NCBI RefSeq assembly: GCF_947242115.1
Contig: NC_074720.1
Coordinates: 31,720,645 to 31,784,644, forward strand
Origin: Biomphalaria glabrata
Taxonomy: Eukaryota > Mollusca > Gastropoda > Planorbidae
DNA length: 64,000 bases
Reading direction: 5' to 3'
In this document: piece after piece, positions 21,033 to 32,400 of the stretch
Layout of the letters: each line of letters starts with the position of its first letter
Numbering within the stretch: position 1 is the stretch's first letter
Made by a program: the position numbers and the translations under genes
Notes under the pieces: model-generated
Seen by the model: the letters and a program-made list of their open reading frames with translations, nothing else
Told to the model about the DNA's origin: nothing
Database searches by the model: none

Positions 21033-22001
21033 CTATGGGAGTTGAGCCATTATAGCAAGATCTACAGTAGACTTTATAAGATCAAGGATATCATTACTCC
21101 AGTAAGATCTAGGTAAATCAGCAAGTGAAAAGCTTTGCAGGTCTTTAAATTTGCTATGATGATTCCCCTTCTCACAAGTTATAGTGTTAAGTGGTGTAGC
21201 AGAAATGTTCATATCTGTCAAGCAGCACATGTCACTTTCAGCTAAAAGATAAAGAAAATTATTTTAAAATTTCATTAATAAATTAAAATTTTCTATATTG
21301 ATATTGAAGGATGAGTTATAGCAGTGATAGAGACTCGTAGTGGGCCTTTTGTATACTGCTGACAAGAAAACATTGATCTGATCTAAAGGAAAGGGTAATT
21401 CTGTTCTATTGAAATTCTAGCAATATACTTGACATTTCATTTGTAATATTGGATTCAAAACCAGTTTTAAAAAGTCTTAATACTTTTATACCTAGATTTC
21501 TTAACTAGTCTGCGTTTTATGGGTTAGTATTCCTATGTTACTTTATAAACCTACTAGAGCAACAATGTTTAACTTGCACCTCTAGAAGTGGCATTCAGTT
21601 CATTTTGAAAAGTTTGACAAAAAGATTATTTTAAAGATGTTGATAAAACAATGAAAAGCATTAAAAAAAAGAAACTTTAAAATGAACCTCAGTTTAAAAT
21701 GATGGATGATAAAGGACTGTTTAACAAATAAAAGGGCTAAGGCAATACATAAACTAGGGTTTCTGACACATTAACATTTTTTTTTCTAATAAAATAATAC
21801 AGTTTATCATCAAAGTACCAAGTTCTGAATGAACTTTGTACATAACTTGTATCAGATTGTCCTATATTCAAGGACTTATAGCGTTTACTGGACAATGTGT
21901 AGTAGAGCATGACACTATAACAAAATCTTACCTCTTGAATATTGACGAAGTGCCAATGGAATGAACTGTTCATCCTCAAACCATACCACATCAGTGTCCA
22001 T
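21033..22001 (-). CDS. Small two-exon candidate gene, unrecognised
   Basis: Exon 1 coding is 22001-21932: MDTDVVWFEDEQFIPLALR, then QYSR, ending at a strong donor GAG|GTAAGA in phase 1. Exon 2 is 21241-21033, after a pyrimidine-rich acceptor (TTTCTTTATCTTTTAG). It gives AESDMCCLTDMNISATPL and continues to SYWSNDILDLIKSTVDLAIM and AQLP before a TAG stop. An AAATAAAA poly(A)-type signal follows within 10 bases. The joined product would be 92 residues, acidic at the start, with no signal peptide or membrane segment. The family is not recognised. Splice phase and signals agree, which is why I list it, but both exons are short. A solo LTR ends about 110 bp upstream of the start codon. It could also be part of a larger, decayed gene. 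Confidence 0.4.
21242..21931. other. Intron of the candidate gene; nothing else seen
   Basis: AT-rich, with minus-strand GTAAGA at its start and TTTTAG at its end. No repeat boundary recognised. Confidence 0.35.
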
Positions 22002-22110
22002 TTTTCCCTTTTGATAACAAGCTTTAAAAAAAAATAAAAAAATTTTCTACAATAATACATTAAATATTAAATAATTCTTTGTTCTTTTTTTTAAATTAAA
22101 TTTAATATAT

Positions 22111-22829
22111 TGTTATAAACCTGGTGGTGGCACAGATGGGGGTAGTGGTGTGAGTGTAGTCAGCCGACGCAAATCGCCCCAGGCCAGCGCTAGACGAGCG
22201 GTCAACCGTGACGAGTTACAACGGTCAGCTGAGACGAGTGTCAACACTGCGGTTCGGGAAGGATCGACGTCGTGAACGGAGTTCAGGAGCGTCACGAGAG
22301 TTGTAGTCATCTGACCACCTAGAAATGCCGAGCCGCGTTCTGTCCGGTTCGAGAAGGCCAGTAGGGACCCTATAAAAAGAGCAGAGGTGTCGCAGTCAAG
22401 ACGGTTCAGAAAAGGGGTTCACGACAGAAGGTTCACTACAGCACAGTTCAACGGTGTGGTTCTGTACGGAGCATTACGACGGTTCAGTGCGGAGTACTGT
22501 CAAGTACAGTTGAGACGACCGGCGTCTTGATCTTGGTCTGCGATCGAGTCCGACACAACGAGCCTAGTGGGTGAAGTCAGTCCTGAACTGTTGAACCCAG
22601 TGCAAGCCCGGAACGAGACGGAGAGGCCAGTGCAAGAGTTGATACTACGGAATGGTGTTATCGGAGAGATATTTGTACAGTGTACATGTTGCCAATTGTA
22701 CAGTAAATGGCTGTTATTTATTCAACTATTAAAGTGTTACGTTAATTTGGAGCCCTGAGTTGTCAAGTTCTTTAAGTTGGCGGTGTAAGGTGCAGTTTAC
22801 AGAGAGCCTGGATAGTGAGATTCGTAACA
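22111..22829 (+). mobile_element. Solo LTR, copy 2 of a pair
   Basis: A 719-bp copy of the LTR at 1411-2151, with the same TGTTATAAAC start and CGTAACA end. It is flanked by the 4-bp duplication ATAT on both sides, so it is an independent insertion. It keeps a TATA-like CCCTATAAAAAGAG. The two copies differ by scattered substitutions and one indel of about 20 bp. Fossil; no internal region. Confidence 0.87.
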
Positions 22830-24672
22830 ATATTATAAGCTAATGATTTTGATTTTTTAGCATCCAAATTGGTAGATTTTTGTCTCTCTTTCCTATAAAA
22901 GTCATGCAATCACAGGATAAGCAATAGTTATATACAGAATTTCCGACATGACATGAAAATAATTGTTAATATTAAAAAAAAAAAGGAATGTTTCAATGTC
23001 TGTGAAAGATATGAGACATATGATACCCCAGATGTGCAAAAAATAAAAATTTCTCAATAAATACTCCAATGTAAGAGTTATAGTTTTTGATTGGCAATAT
23101 TGACCAATAAAAATGGCAATCGCAAAACCTTTTTCCACTTTGCCATGTGGACTGGAAATTCTTTTTTTTTGTTTTCCTAAATATATATAAATAAAAACAA
23201 GGTTACACACATCTACTGTTTTTGTAGAGCATTTTACAAACTAAATTAAAATGGTTTATTTTCTCTTAATACGTTAAGAAGGTTATCAAATTTTAGTATT
23301 AATTTTTAATGTCTAGACTTACACCAAGACTGGTTGAACAAAACCAATGCTGGGTGCCTTAATTGTTATTTTATCCTTTTATTTACTTACCAAGATAATA
23401 CTAAAAATAGTGATTGGTCATGTTACATTAAGTGATTCTTTGATACATTAAATAATTTGATCTATAGATCTAGTATTAAGAAAAGTAAAACTAAGACTTA
23501 GGAGTAAAAAACAACATTAGACTGGAATGATGTCAAAATGGCTGACAATTATTTATATTTTAGATCTGCAGTCATGAATTTTGAATTAGACTACAATTCT
23601 AGATTTCGATCTAGATAAAAACCTAATGAGTAAATCCAGATTCTAGATTATCTATATTATATGCAGCTTTGTGTTCATAGATCTATAATTTAATAATAAA
23701 AAAATGTTATCTTTTCTTTTGAAACATGATGTTTGACTTTAGATATATATTGGCGATGGCATGCATATTTATTCCGTATATTTAAATCTCAGCACTCATA
23801 CCCTCAGCATTGGCATTGGCTGCTATATTAAGGACAAGATCAAACATCAGTTATTGATGGTCAAGATTACAAATCATAGTTAAGGTGAGACGTCAGTCTC
23901 AAATACCAAGGCAATCACAAACATTGAGCTTTTAGACTTGTGGAGCCACTAGTGGAAATATGAGTTAAGAACATTATACATCATGACCCAACCCATCACT
24001 CCAACTCTGAGAACAAATAATAAAATGATTGTACAGCACACAGCCACATTCAAGATCATCAAAACAAAACAATATCAATAAACTTTTTTATTGATGCCGT
24101 AAAGTGTGAATTTAGATTTAGATCTAGTCAAAAACACTGAGTGGGTTAGACACACAAGGTCTCACATTATAATATTCCTCAAGGCTACAACAAGTAAAAC
24201 TATTGTGTCCAAAGGCCTGCTAGTGACGCCAGTTATTATAGCAGTAAAGGAGAAACTGATTTGTGGAGAAATTAACACTGACCTATCTGTCTTAAGTTGA
24301 TGTAAAAAAAGACATTGATACAAAAAAAAAATAAAAAAAATTGAAGATTATAACATTTTTAACACAATCTCTATGAAGTGTGTTCCCTAGCCTAATGAGG
24401 GTGTTCCCTAAGTTACAAAGGCGGAAAAGGATTTTGCTAACAACAGTCCTGGAACTCACTCATCGAACTGACCCTCTTTGACATCAGATTTTATTCTAAA
24501 TAGGCGTAGTCACAGTGAAACATAACAACATATTGTCAGATTTATTTTTATGTTCGTAAGGCAATAGTAATAGTTTAAAAGTGGCTTAACTTTTAAAGTG
24601 ACCAGATACCTAGACAGGCCAACATGATCATGATGTTGACAAGCATCTGACATATACTGATTATTGAATTTA
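22830..24672. other. No gene seen
   Basis: About 1.8 kb of AT-rich sequence with several TCTAGAT motifs. Open frames are short and without splice support. Confidence 0.45.
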
Positions 24673-24673
24673 T

Positions 24674-24720
<47 letters not shown>
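24673..24720. repeat. (TA)n microsatellite
   Basis: TA run of about 40 bases. Confidence 0.95.
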
Positions 24721-24995
24721 CCCTTGTACTTATATTTATACATATTAAAAAATACTCACTAATAAGTTTAATAAGGATTTAGCTACTTTTTATCAAGATT
24801 TAAAAAAAAAAAAAATACCCTCTGCTCTGGGCATGTAGTCTGGGTCATGATTTTAACTAAAAATTTTTCATCACAGAGATATACAAGTAAGACAGCAATC
24901 TAAAAAATTAAAAAAAGAAAAAATCTGATCTGATTGATAGTCTGAGTCTCCAAGTGACTAGATCTATATATAAATATAAAATATTAATATATATA

Positions 24996-25719
24996 ATATA
25001 GAGTAAAGTGCGAAGTTCGAGCAGTCCCGATTTGACAAAAGGTTCGAACAGTTCACTTTTTATTGCTATATAACTTTTTTATTTGAATGTTTACCAAATT
25101 ACTACTATATTGCTACTGCGCATGCACCTTTTTTTCTTTACTTCCGACACATACTATTTCCTTTTCCTTGTAAAGGCTAAGTTCATGGTGAGGTCAAACT
25201 CAGGAGGTGTGGAATTATTCTTTTTTTACTACCCGGTAGTGAAGGAAATGGGTAATGGGATTAAGGCTATTTTTAAGTTTGATGGTTCATCAGCTCAAAG
25301 AGACTATTTGAAGTTGTGGAGGGTGGGAAATGGTGCAATGGATGGTGTTCTTGCGCTGGAGTAAAAAGAAAATGACTTTATAGTAAAAATTAAATATTAA
25401 AACATGTTTTTAGGTATATTTTCTTTGATCTGCTCGAACCTTCCAACAACCCGATCGAGCTTACTAACTGGGGAAAAATCCGCTCGAGGAAAAGTACGCT
25501 TGGCGATACTTACCCTACACCTCTTTGACTTCGTATTTAATTTTAACTAAGCCTAGTGATACATTAAATCCAATCTATTTTTATAGAAAAAAGGACGAGG
25601 AATTCAGAGATACCATCAGTTTTTTCATAGGTCAGACCGTTACAGCGCTATACAAATCCAAACTTGAAAATTGCTGCCAGCGGGCTTAATGCGCTCGAAC
25701 TTCGCACTTTACTCTATAT
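24996..25719. mobile_element. MITE-like DNA transposon with 27-bp inverted ends
   Basis: A 724-bp element whose termini (ATATAGAGTAAAGTGCGAAG and following) are perfect inverted repeats of about 27 bp. TA lies immediately outside each end, the target choice of Tc1/mariner-like elements. A 93-codon open frame inside (from 25083) has no transposase motifs. Best read as non-autonomous. Confidence 0.8.
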
Positions 25720-26439
25720 TAACTATATATCTAGATCTATCATTACATTAAAAAAATTAGATCTAGGACAACTACTACTAGGTTATCATTATTGATCAAG
25801 TACTGAAGTAGATCTAATCTCCTAAGATCTATTATTCTATAAGAAAAAAAAAGTCAAATTTCTAAAAATGTTCAATGTCGACAATGATCACAATGTAGAC
25901 TGTAGAGATCTAATTCTAAGTCAGGTTGTTGTTTTTTCCTATGTTACATTGTTACCCGGATGACTTTACCTCTTCCTACTCCTAGGGCTAGGGTTAAGAC
26001 TATATTTTTTGGTAGGCTAAGTCTATGCCAATGCTAGGTACTTTGTCTTTGACAAAAAATTAAACATCCGGGAATTTCACATAGCTACATAAACATTACT
26101 ACAACAACAGTAACAGCGAGTGTCCTAATTCATGTAATTTTGTAATGTCCCGATTAAATAAACTTAAAATTAAAACTACTCTAGAAATAGACCTAGAATC
26201 TAGACCTATAAAATTATATAAAATAGATATAGGGCATCCTAGGGTATTATACTACTATTAGATATAGATAATAGATCTAGAAATCTAGATCTAGATCTAC
26301 TTACTTCTAACTTAGTTTTCAGTTGAATCCTGAACAAGCATGAGGTCCGTGGCTTTTCTGACTTTTTATGTTTTCCAGTTCGCAACTCACAACTGTCTAT
26401 TCACACCTAACCTATGCTGAGATACAGACGTGGTTTGGC
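25720..26439. other. No gene seen
   Basis: AT-rich; dense in TAGATCTAG motifs at 26270-26310. No exon found. Confidence 0.4.
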
Positions 26440-26872
26440 GCGATCTTGTTGATGTCCAAGAGCTGAGCCGAAGGCTCTTCGAGCTCTAAGTTTGAAAAAA
26501 AAAACCTGTTTGGACGCCAAACAGTAAAAAAAAAAAAAAAAAACCTGTGAGAACACAGTTCTGTTTGAGAGAGACCCGAGTCAATGCCTATGTAAAACAT
26601 TGCTGTTTCCAATGCCTTTGGCCCCGACGCATGCTTGGCTGCACATGGTCGAAGGCCGAGGGCACCGGGAGCCTCCGCCATTTTCCTTCGCTGTACCAAG
26701 CTAGCTGTGCGGGAACCGCCATTGATGTAACGGCCCCTTTGAGGAACAGCGCATGGATGTGGGACGTGTTCGTGGGGACTTTTTTACAACCCCGCCCGTA
26801 CAATGGGTGGACTCTCGTCTACCCGTGGGCATCCCCACGGGAGTCTTGTGTTGCTACCCATTTAGCCTAGCC
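26440..26872. repeat. Unclassified dispersed repeat X, part 1
   Basis: GC-richer block with GAGCCGAAGGCTCTTC, GATGTAACGGCCCC, TGAGGAACAGCGCATGG and CCCACGGGAGTCTTGTG. The same order of blocks occurs at 54790-55225. This copy is split by the hAT element and continues at 32308 with CACTTCC and GGCGCCACGATGAGGCAGGG. Its class is unknown. Confidence 0.75.
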
Positions 26873-27061
26873 CAGGGGTCGGCAATCTTTTGAGTCGAAA
26901 GAGCCAAAAATTACAATTTACAACATTTTAAATTTTTAAAGAGCCACAAAGTTTTTCTTGCAACAATAAATAGTAATCGCACATTTTTTTTAATGAAAAA
27001 AAAAGTTTATTATTTATAAGTAGTGTTTTTTCACAACAAATTAGATAATATATATATATAT

Positions 27062-27155
27062 CATGGGCGTAGCCAGGATTTTTTTTCGGGGAGGGTTTTG
27101 GGGGGGGGGGGGATTCCCCACTGACTCCCCCCCCCCCCGGCGGAAAAAAAATTAC

Positions 27156-27199
<44 letters not shown>

Positions 27200-28736
27200 A
27201 CATAATTAATCTTTATTACATTCTGACCCTTTCGGAGGACGTTTATTGTTTATTGTAGACTCCCCGCCCTTGCTAGCAAGGGGGTCTGGGGGAGTTCGCA
27301 GCGCTCCCCCCGCGCGGGGCGAAGCCCCACCGCCGAGCACTATTTCTGGTATTGAAAGCCAACAAAATGCATATTCTGAGGTATCTACAGTGCATTATCT
27401 TGCTATTAAAAAGGTTTATTTCAAAAACCTAATGTGCTATTCTTACTGACTTAGACCCTCTCGAGCCGTTCGGCGCATTTTCCGGCAAGCTGTTTCCGCA
27501 ACTCTTATTTTTCGTAATTCATTTTGTGTGAGAACATGTCCCGCAAAACCTCATGCGACGCTCTGTCACAACCTTACTAAGGATTCGACTCACAGTTCGG
27601 CATATGATTTCTTTGATTTAGACCCGATCTCTATGACTGACTCCTAAAATCTGTCTTAGTCATCTTTGTTGAGACACATTTAATGATTTTCAATTTCGGC
27701 AGAAGACTATTCACACTTTATTAATGGAGCCCAAGCCACTGGTAGAAATTTGTAACCTTTCTTCACTACGCTCATGGAATTACATGCCTGTATTTCGCTT
27801 TAGATTTTATATCGAAAAGGAAAGTTTTTTCGTCAAATCATCTGTTGAGGGGTTTTAAACTAAGAAATCTCTGGAGTTTTTTTGTTTTGTTTTTAATTCA
27901 AAACCCCATTTAGCTACGATCATAGAATTTGGTGACTGTAGTTTGCTTTAAAATAATATTGAAGAGAGAGGTTTTCAACTCTAAACGCTCTGTAGGGGAA
28001 TTTTAAACTCAAAACCATCTGGAGGGGTTTTAAACTTTAAAGAAAAAGCCATCTGGAGAAGGGGGATTTAAACTCAAAACCCCTTTAGCTACGCTCATAG
28101 ATTTTATAGTGTGTAATTTGCTTTTTTTTTATATTGAAGAGGTACTTTTCAGCTTCAAACCCTAAATGGAGGGGAGGGGGGTTTAAACTCAACACCCCTT
28201 TGGCACGCTCATAGAATTTTGAGTGTGTAATTTGCTTTTTTTATATTGAAGATGGGGTTTATCGTAAATTTTGGAGGGGGTTTTAAAATCAAAATCTTCC
28301 TCAACTGTGCTGTTGGAATTTGGGGATTGTTGTTTTCATTTTTTTTGTTTTGTTTTATAGAAGAGGGAGATTTAACTGCAAAAACCTCTGGTAGGGGGTT
28401 TAAAATTCAAAAACCCCTGTAGGGGGTTTTAAACTCAAAGCCCCCTGGTAGAGGGATTTGTATCTCAAAACCCCTTGATAGGTGTTTTTTAAATCTCAAA
28501 ACCCCCTGGTAGGGGGATTTAAACTCAAAACCCCCTGGTAGAGGGTTTTTAACTCAAAACTGCCTCTGCTGTGCTGTGGTAAGTGATGATTTAGTATTAA
28601 AATCTCACCTAAAATAAACAAAATGAAAGCAAAAATCAGTCACTTAATTCCGTCCCCCCCCCCCCCCCGCAGGGGGGGATTTCATTTCGGGGGGGGGGGT
28701 TTGAACCCCAAGAACCCCCCCCTGGCTACGCCCATG
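27062..28736 (-). mobile_element. Hairpin-rich inverted-repeat element, copy A
   Basis: Termini CATGGGCGTAGCCAGG and CCTGGCTACGCCCATG are inverted repeats; the insertion lies in a TA run. Inside are long G/C runs and a tandem array (about 28380-28560) of units in which AAAACCCCC-TGGTA-GGGGGTTTT can fold back. A LINE-tail segment is also present on the minus strand at about 27430-27760. Another copy with the same parts, opposite orientation, is at 34112-36167. Class is unresolved: it could be a MITE that captured a LINE tail, or a LINE-derived element with inverted ends. Confidence 0.7.
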
Positions 28737-28767
<31 letters not shown>

Positions 28768-28872
28768 GCATTATTACATAATAAATTTTTTATTTCGGTA
28801 ACAACTAAAACAGTTAAACATTTGCTTAAACACTAACTTGAACTTCAATAACAAACAATTGAGCAATCAAAT

Positions 28873-29220
28873 TCAATGGGAGCGTTGACTTTGCATGGTT
28901 TTAGAAAGTTTGGATACATTTGGCTCACAACTTGTTTTTAGTTTCAAACACGACTCTAAATTTTCATTTGTTAGTTGGCTTCTTACTTTGCTTTTAATTA
29001 TATTCATGAAAAAAAAAAACAAACACGCACGAATATGTCGATCCGAAGATAGTCAGCACTCCAAATGTCAACTTCTTCCCTCACTGTAGCAATCTGGAAG
29101 AGTATTCCATGCGCCGAATCAACTCGCGGCATTTCTTTTAAAGCTGTCCATTTTTTGTTGCGTTACGTGAGAGGTTGCAATTCTTGAAGTTCTTCTTTTG
29201 GACCTTGGGAAGACATATAC
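28873..29220 (-). pseudogene. hAT transposase C-terminal end
   Basis: Near the left end of the hAT the minus strand ends with SQLTNENLESCLKLKTSC, then EPNVSKLSKTMQSQRSH and a stop. This is the usual C-terminus of the SCAND3/ZBED5-like group of hAT transposases, whose proteins end (S/T)xLTDENL...QSQ(K/R)SH. Upstream, KEELQELQ and KKWTALKEMP are recognisable but the frame is broken. The catalytic Glu region is not recognisable here. Confidence 0.75.
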
Positions 29221-29224
29221 CTAA

Positions 29225-29534
29225 TGTGGTGGGTTTGGCACAGAACAAACTAAAGGACAAGGCGACTCGTAGGGCGATTCAAAACTGTTTATTATACATT
29301 AAAGACCTGCAGCCATACGTGAACACATGGTGTAGTACCAAGCACAAAAGGGAGTGGAGACGACTTAGGTCCAGTAACATACGGACATTACAGCGACCAG
29401 AGATGCCGGTCGAATGGACAGTGCCCACGTTGGTCTGCCTTGTCATGCGCGGACACAAGGTGCCATCTAGGGTGAAGGGTCACGTGGATATCGGAGTGGC
29501 CGGTATTTTCTGACAAGATATCCACTCCACTACA
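29225..29534 (-). repeat. 3' LTR of the gag-only element
   Basis: 310-bp LTR, identical by eye to the partner at 31384-31693. Preceded by target duplication CTAA at 29221-29224. Confidence 0.9.
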
Positions 29535-29574
29535 GAGCCCCTAGCTTGAAACGACCCGTCCCGGGGCGTTTAGC

Positions 29575-31131
29575 CTAGTAGGTTTCTGAAAACTGAAACA
29601 ATTGTTTCTTGTCAGTGTCTTCTGGAACGACAAACATCTTTCCAGTTTGTAACGTGCTGGTTCCATCGGCCATACAGAGTGGTCTGTCTTTCTCTAAACA
29701 TAATGACTGGGAAGCTGTAGAAAGTGTGATAGGGAGCAGTGAGCGAAATCGTCTTTGTGGCTGGTTAAAATGCTTGTAGTTTCTTCTTTGTCTATCTGGC
29801 CTCTGGACTCTGTTATGTCTGTTCTTGTTTGGCTGCCCAGAGTTAAAGTTTCTATTTCTCGATGTTTGAATTGAGTGACTTGCATCTGTATTGTACATTG
29901 CATCAGCTTGTTGCTCACTGGTTCGTTGTTCTACTTGGTGGGTTGGCTGTGAAACAATGGGTTCACTATTGCTCACAGATTGAACCTCAGCTGTGAGTTG
30001 TGGTGATTGCTGACAGTGACGCCTTACATGTCCAACTTCCCAGCACTGGGTGCAGACTGGTGATCCATCATCAGTGTATGGGAAGAATCCTCTCTTCGTC
30101 CTTGACCATACAAGACCCGGCGGTGCTGTTGGTCGAATTCTGTTTTGGTTGCTATGTTTCGTGTGTCTTTGTGTGGGTCTGCGTTGACTATGTGGTTGAC
30201 TAGAGAGTGGGTTAGTTGAGCTTGGCAGACTGTTATAGCCTGACCCCTTTATCTCTTCAAGTTGCTTCTCTAACTTGGCCAATTTCGCTTAGAGAACCTC
30301 AGACCACTGCTCTTGGGCTCGAGCTGCATCTTTGTTCTTGTTCTCCAACTTGAACGCATAGTTTCGTAGCGTTTGAAAGCTTGTCTGGGGATGTTGCGCT
30401 ATGAACTTAAACAGCTCTCTACGTAGGTCAGGATCACTGATTCCATAGGCAAATTGGTCCCTCAATCTTCCCTCCTGGAAACATTCTATGCCTTCTCTTT
30501 GTTCTTGTCTGATAGCCGTTGTGAACTCCTTAAATAGTCGGTGAGAAAATTCAAGAAGTGACTCACGTCTTCTCTGCTGTGACATCAGAAATGTAATCTC
30601 TGCCTCTCGCACAGGTATGATTACTTCAAACGCAGAGGTAAGTGCATCGAGCAGCGCTTCTGGATTACTGCTGATATGAGGTGGCTGAAGATCGACCTCT
30701 ACTCGAGCTGGACCACTTATGTTCGCAATAATGGTTGCTGTCTTCTCTTGAGGCGAGAGGTAGGGCCGAAGTTCCCACAAATCTCTTATTTCTCTGACGA
30801 AATCTTCAATTGAAACCTCAACATTTCTGCCATCCCCACTGAACTGTCTCATTTTTCTAGCAGGTTCTATGATGTAATGAGGGCGCTGACAGGCCAGCTT
30901 TAATGCCTCAAGTTCAGCTTGTAGTCGAGTCAACATCCCCTTAGTGACACATTCCATTCCCTCCGGCTCTCCTCCACTGCATGTGGGACCCACGTCTCTT
31001 CCCTTCACTAAACTAGGTTCCACCATATTTCTCTCCATTTGGTTGCAGGTCTTAAGAAACTCTAACAACAATAGTAACCTAATAACGAAATCTATCTCAA
31101 CAGAAACAATGTTCAAGCTAAGTAGAATCAC
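29575..31131 (-). CDS. gag-like coding region, zinc knuckle
   Basis: The upstream part (from 31131) has capsid-like features: DFVREIRDLWELRPYLSP, TATIIANISGPARVEV and LLEFSHRLFKEF, helical and without signal peptide. The downstream part is arginine- and glutamine-rich and holds one CCHC zinc knuckle, CTQCWEVGHVRRHC, the RNA-packaging motif of retroelement nucleocapsids. Coding lies in two adjacent reading frames. No polymerase follows, so particles, if any, would depend on another element for enzymes. It is treated as a fossil. Confidence 0.75.
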
Positions 31132-31383
31132 AATTAAGAAAATATAAGCAAATTATATTAAAATATACTAAACTAAATCTAACTACCCTGAAACAAAAAG
31201 AAGAAAACAAAAAATAGAAAATATTTGAAAGTACAGAAACGAGAAAAAAAAAACTGTTACTTGTTGACATCTACGTCTGGTTGTCACTTTCTTAGTTTCG
31301 GTTGTCAGGAAGCAGATTCTGAGACGACTTCTGGTCCCACAGTGTAGTCTCTCTTCCTGACCCCACTCGTGCTACCAAGTTTC

Positions 31384-31693
31384 TGTGGTGGGTTTGGCAC
31401 AGAACAAACTAAAGGACAAGGCGACTCGTAGGGCGATTCAAAACTGTTTATTATACATTAAAGACCTGCAGCCATACGTGAACACATGGTGTAGTACCAA
31501 GCACAAAAGGGAGTGGAGACGACTTAGGTCCAGTAACATACGGACATTACAGCGACCAGAGATGCCGGTCGAATGGACAGTGCCCACGTTGGTCTGCCTT
31601 GTCATGCGCGGACACAAGGTGCCATCTAGGGTGAAGGGTCACGTGGATATCGGAGTGGCCGGTATTTTCTGACAAGATATCCACTCCACTACA
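31384..31693 (-). repeat. 5' LTR of the gag-only element
   Basis: 310-bp LTR; the duplication CTAA follows at 31694-31697. Confidence 0.9.
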
Positions 31694-31697
31694 CTAA

Positions 31698-32000
31698 CAA
31701 AATGGGCAACTTGTGCCGTGTCTTTATGTGGCAAGATTAGCAAGTGATAGGACAAAAGAAAGTTGAATATCTTACAACTGTAAATATGTTATTTAAATAT
31801 TCTACCTTGCTGTGTTTTCGTACATAGTGGCAAATCTTTGATTTTTTATCAAGATTTCTGGTTTGTTTTTGAAATCATGAAACAGTTCTTCAGATGCACG
31901 TAGGAAGCAGTCTTTGACATACTCACCATCTGTAAATGGTTTGCCTTTTTGTGCAATTTCGTGTGGTACCGCAAAGCTTGCCAGGATAGCATTACTTGTA
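31698..32000 (-). pseudogene. hAT transposase N-terminal part
   Basis: The minus strand gives KPSTSNAILASFAVPHEIAQ, then KGKPFTDGEYVKDCFLRA and SEELFHDF. This is the conserved start of SCAND3/ZBED5-like hAT transposases (ASFxVAxxIAKxGKPFTDGEFVKxC). Further on KDTAQVAHFVR recalls the block DTAQLAIFVRG, and there the transposase is cut and joins the C-terminal part across the LTR element. Stops interrupt it. The DDE core and dimerisation region are deleted. Confidence 0.75.
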
Positions 32001-32307
32001 GATGGCTTCTAACTTAGAGAAGATAATTGCTTCCAACTCATTTACTTGAAACAACAAACTTTACGTCACAGCCAAAGCACGTGGTGAAGTTGCCAATTCA
32101 TCTAGTGTCGAAAGCGACTTGAAAGCTACATAGAAACATCCGACGATGGCGTCATTAGCGAGCTTCTGACGGACTGACAACAGATTCAGAACTATTTAAA
32201 AAAATGTTTTGATAAAATAAATAATATTTCAGTATGGAACTAAAGAGCCGCAGCTTCACACTCAAAGAGCCGCATGTGGCTCGCGAGCCGCAGGTTGCCG
32301 ACCCCTG

Positions 32308-32400
32308 GCCTAGCCACTTCCTCCAATGGCCGTTTCCACGCGGGCGCCACGATGAGGCAGGGCAACATACCCGCGTTGGCGCGATCTAGATCTCTCTCTA
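32308..32400. repeat. Dispersed repeat X, part 2
   Basis: Continues the block split at 26872: CACTTCC, GGCCGTTTCCACGCGGGC, GCCACGATGAGGCAGGG. It matches 55160-55225 in the second copy. Confidence 0.75.

Larger units (their letters stand above)
29225..31693 (-). mobile_element. Small LTR retrotransposon with gag only; fossil inside hAT
   Basis: Two 310-bp LTRs (29225-29534 and 31384-31693; TGTGGTGGG...CCACTACA) appear identical by eye. The whole is flanked by the 4-bp duplication CTAA. The internal 1.85 kb reads on the minus strand. A primer-binding-site-like TGGTAGCACGAG lies just inside the 5' LTR at about 31365-31377. Only gag-type coding is seen; protease, reverse transcriptase and integrase are absent. 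It therefore looks like a structurally whole but non-autonomous Ty3/gypsy-type element, with gag in two adjacent frames (about one break). Identical LTRs mean a very recent insertion. Confidence 0.88.
26873..32307. mobile_element. hAT transposon, internally deleted, with two later insertions
   Basis: Ends CAGGGGTCGGCAA and TTGCCGACCCCTG form inverted termini, flanked by a perfect 8-bp duplication GCCTAGCC (26865-26872 and 32308-32315), the hAT hallmark. Transposase remnants lie on the minus strand: the N-terminal part at 31698-32000 and the C-terminal end at 28873-29220. The middle of the transposase is absent, so it was non-autonomous before it was split. Two younger elements, at 27062-28736 and 29225-31693, account for most of its 5.4-kb length. 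Confidence 0.92.

Noticed and set aside
25083-25364. 93-codon plus-strand frame
   Set aside because: Inside a MITE, no transposase or other motif, no splice sites.
26547-26870. Frame of 107 codons, plus strand, and its minus-strand partner
   Set aside because: Belongs to dispersed repeat X. The copy at 54790-55225 does not keep the frame.
29175-29513. 112-codon plus-strand frame
   Set aside because: Lies within the LTR of the gag-only element and is repeated identically in the other LTR.
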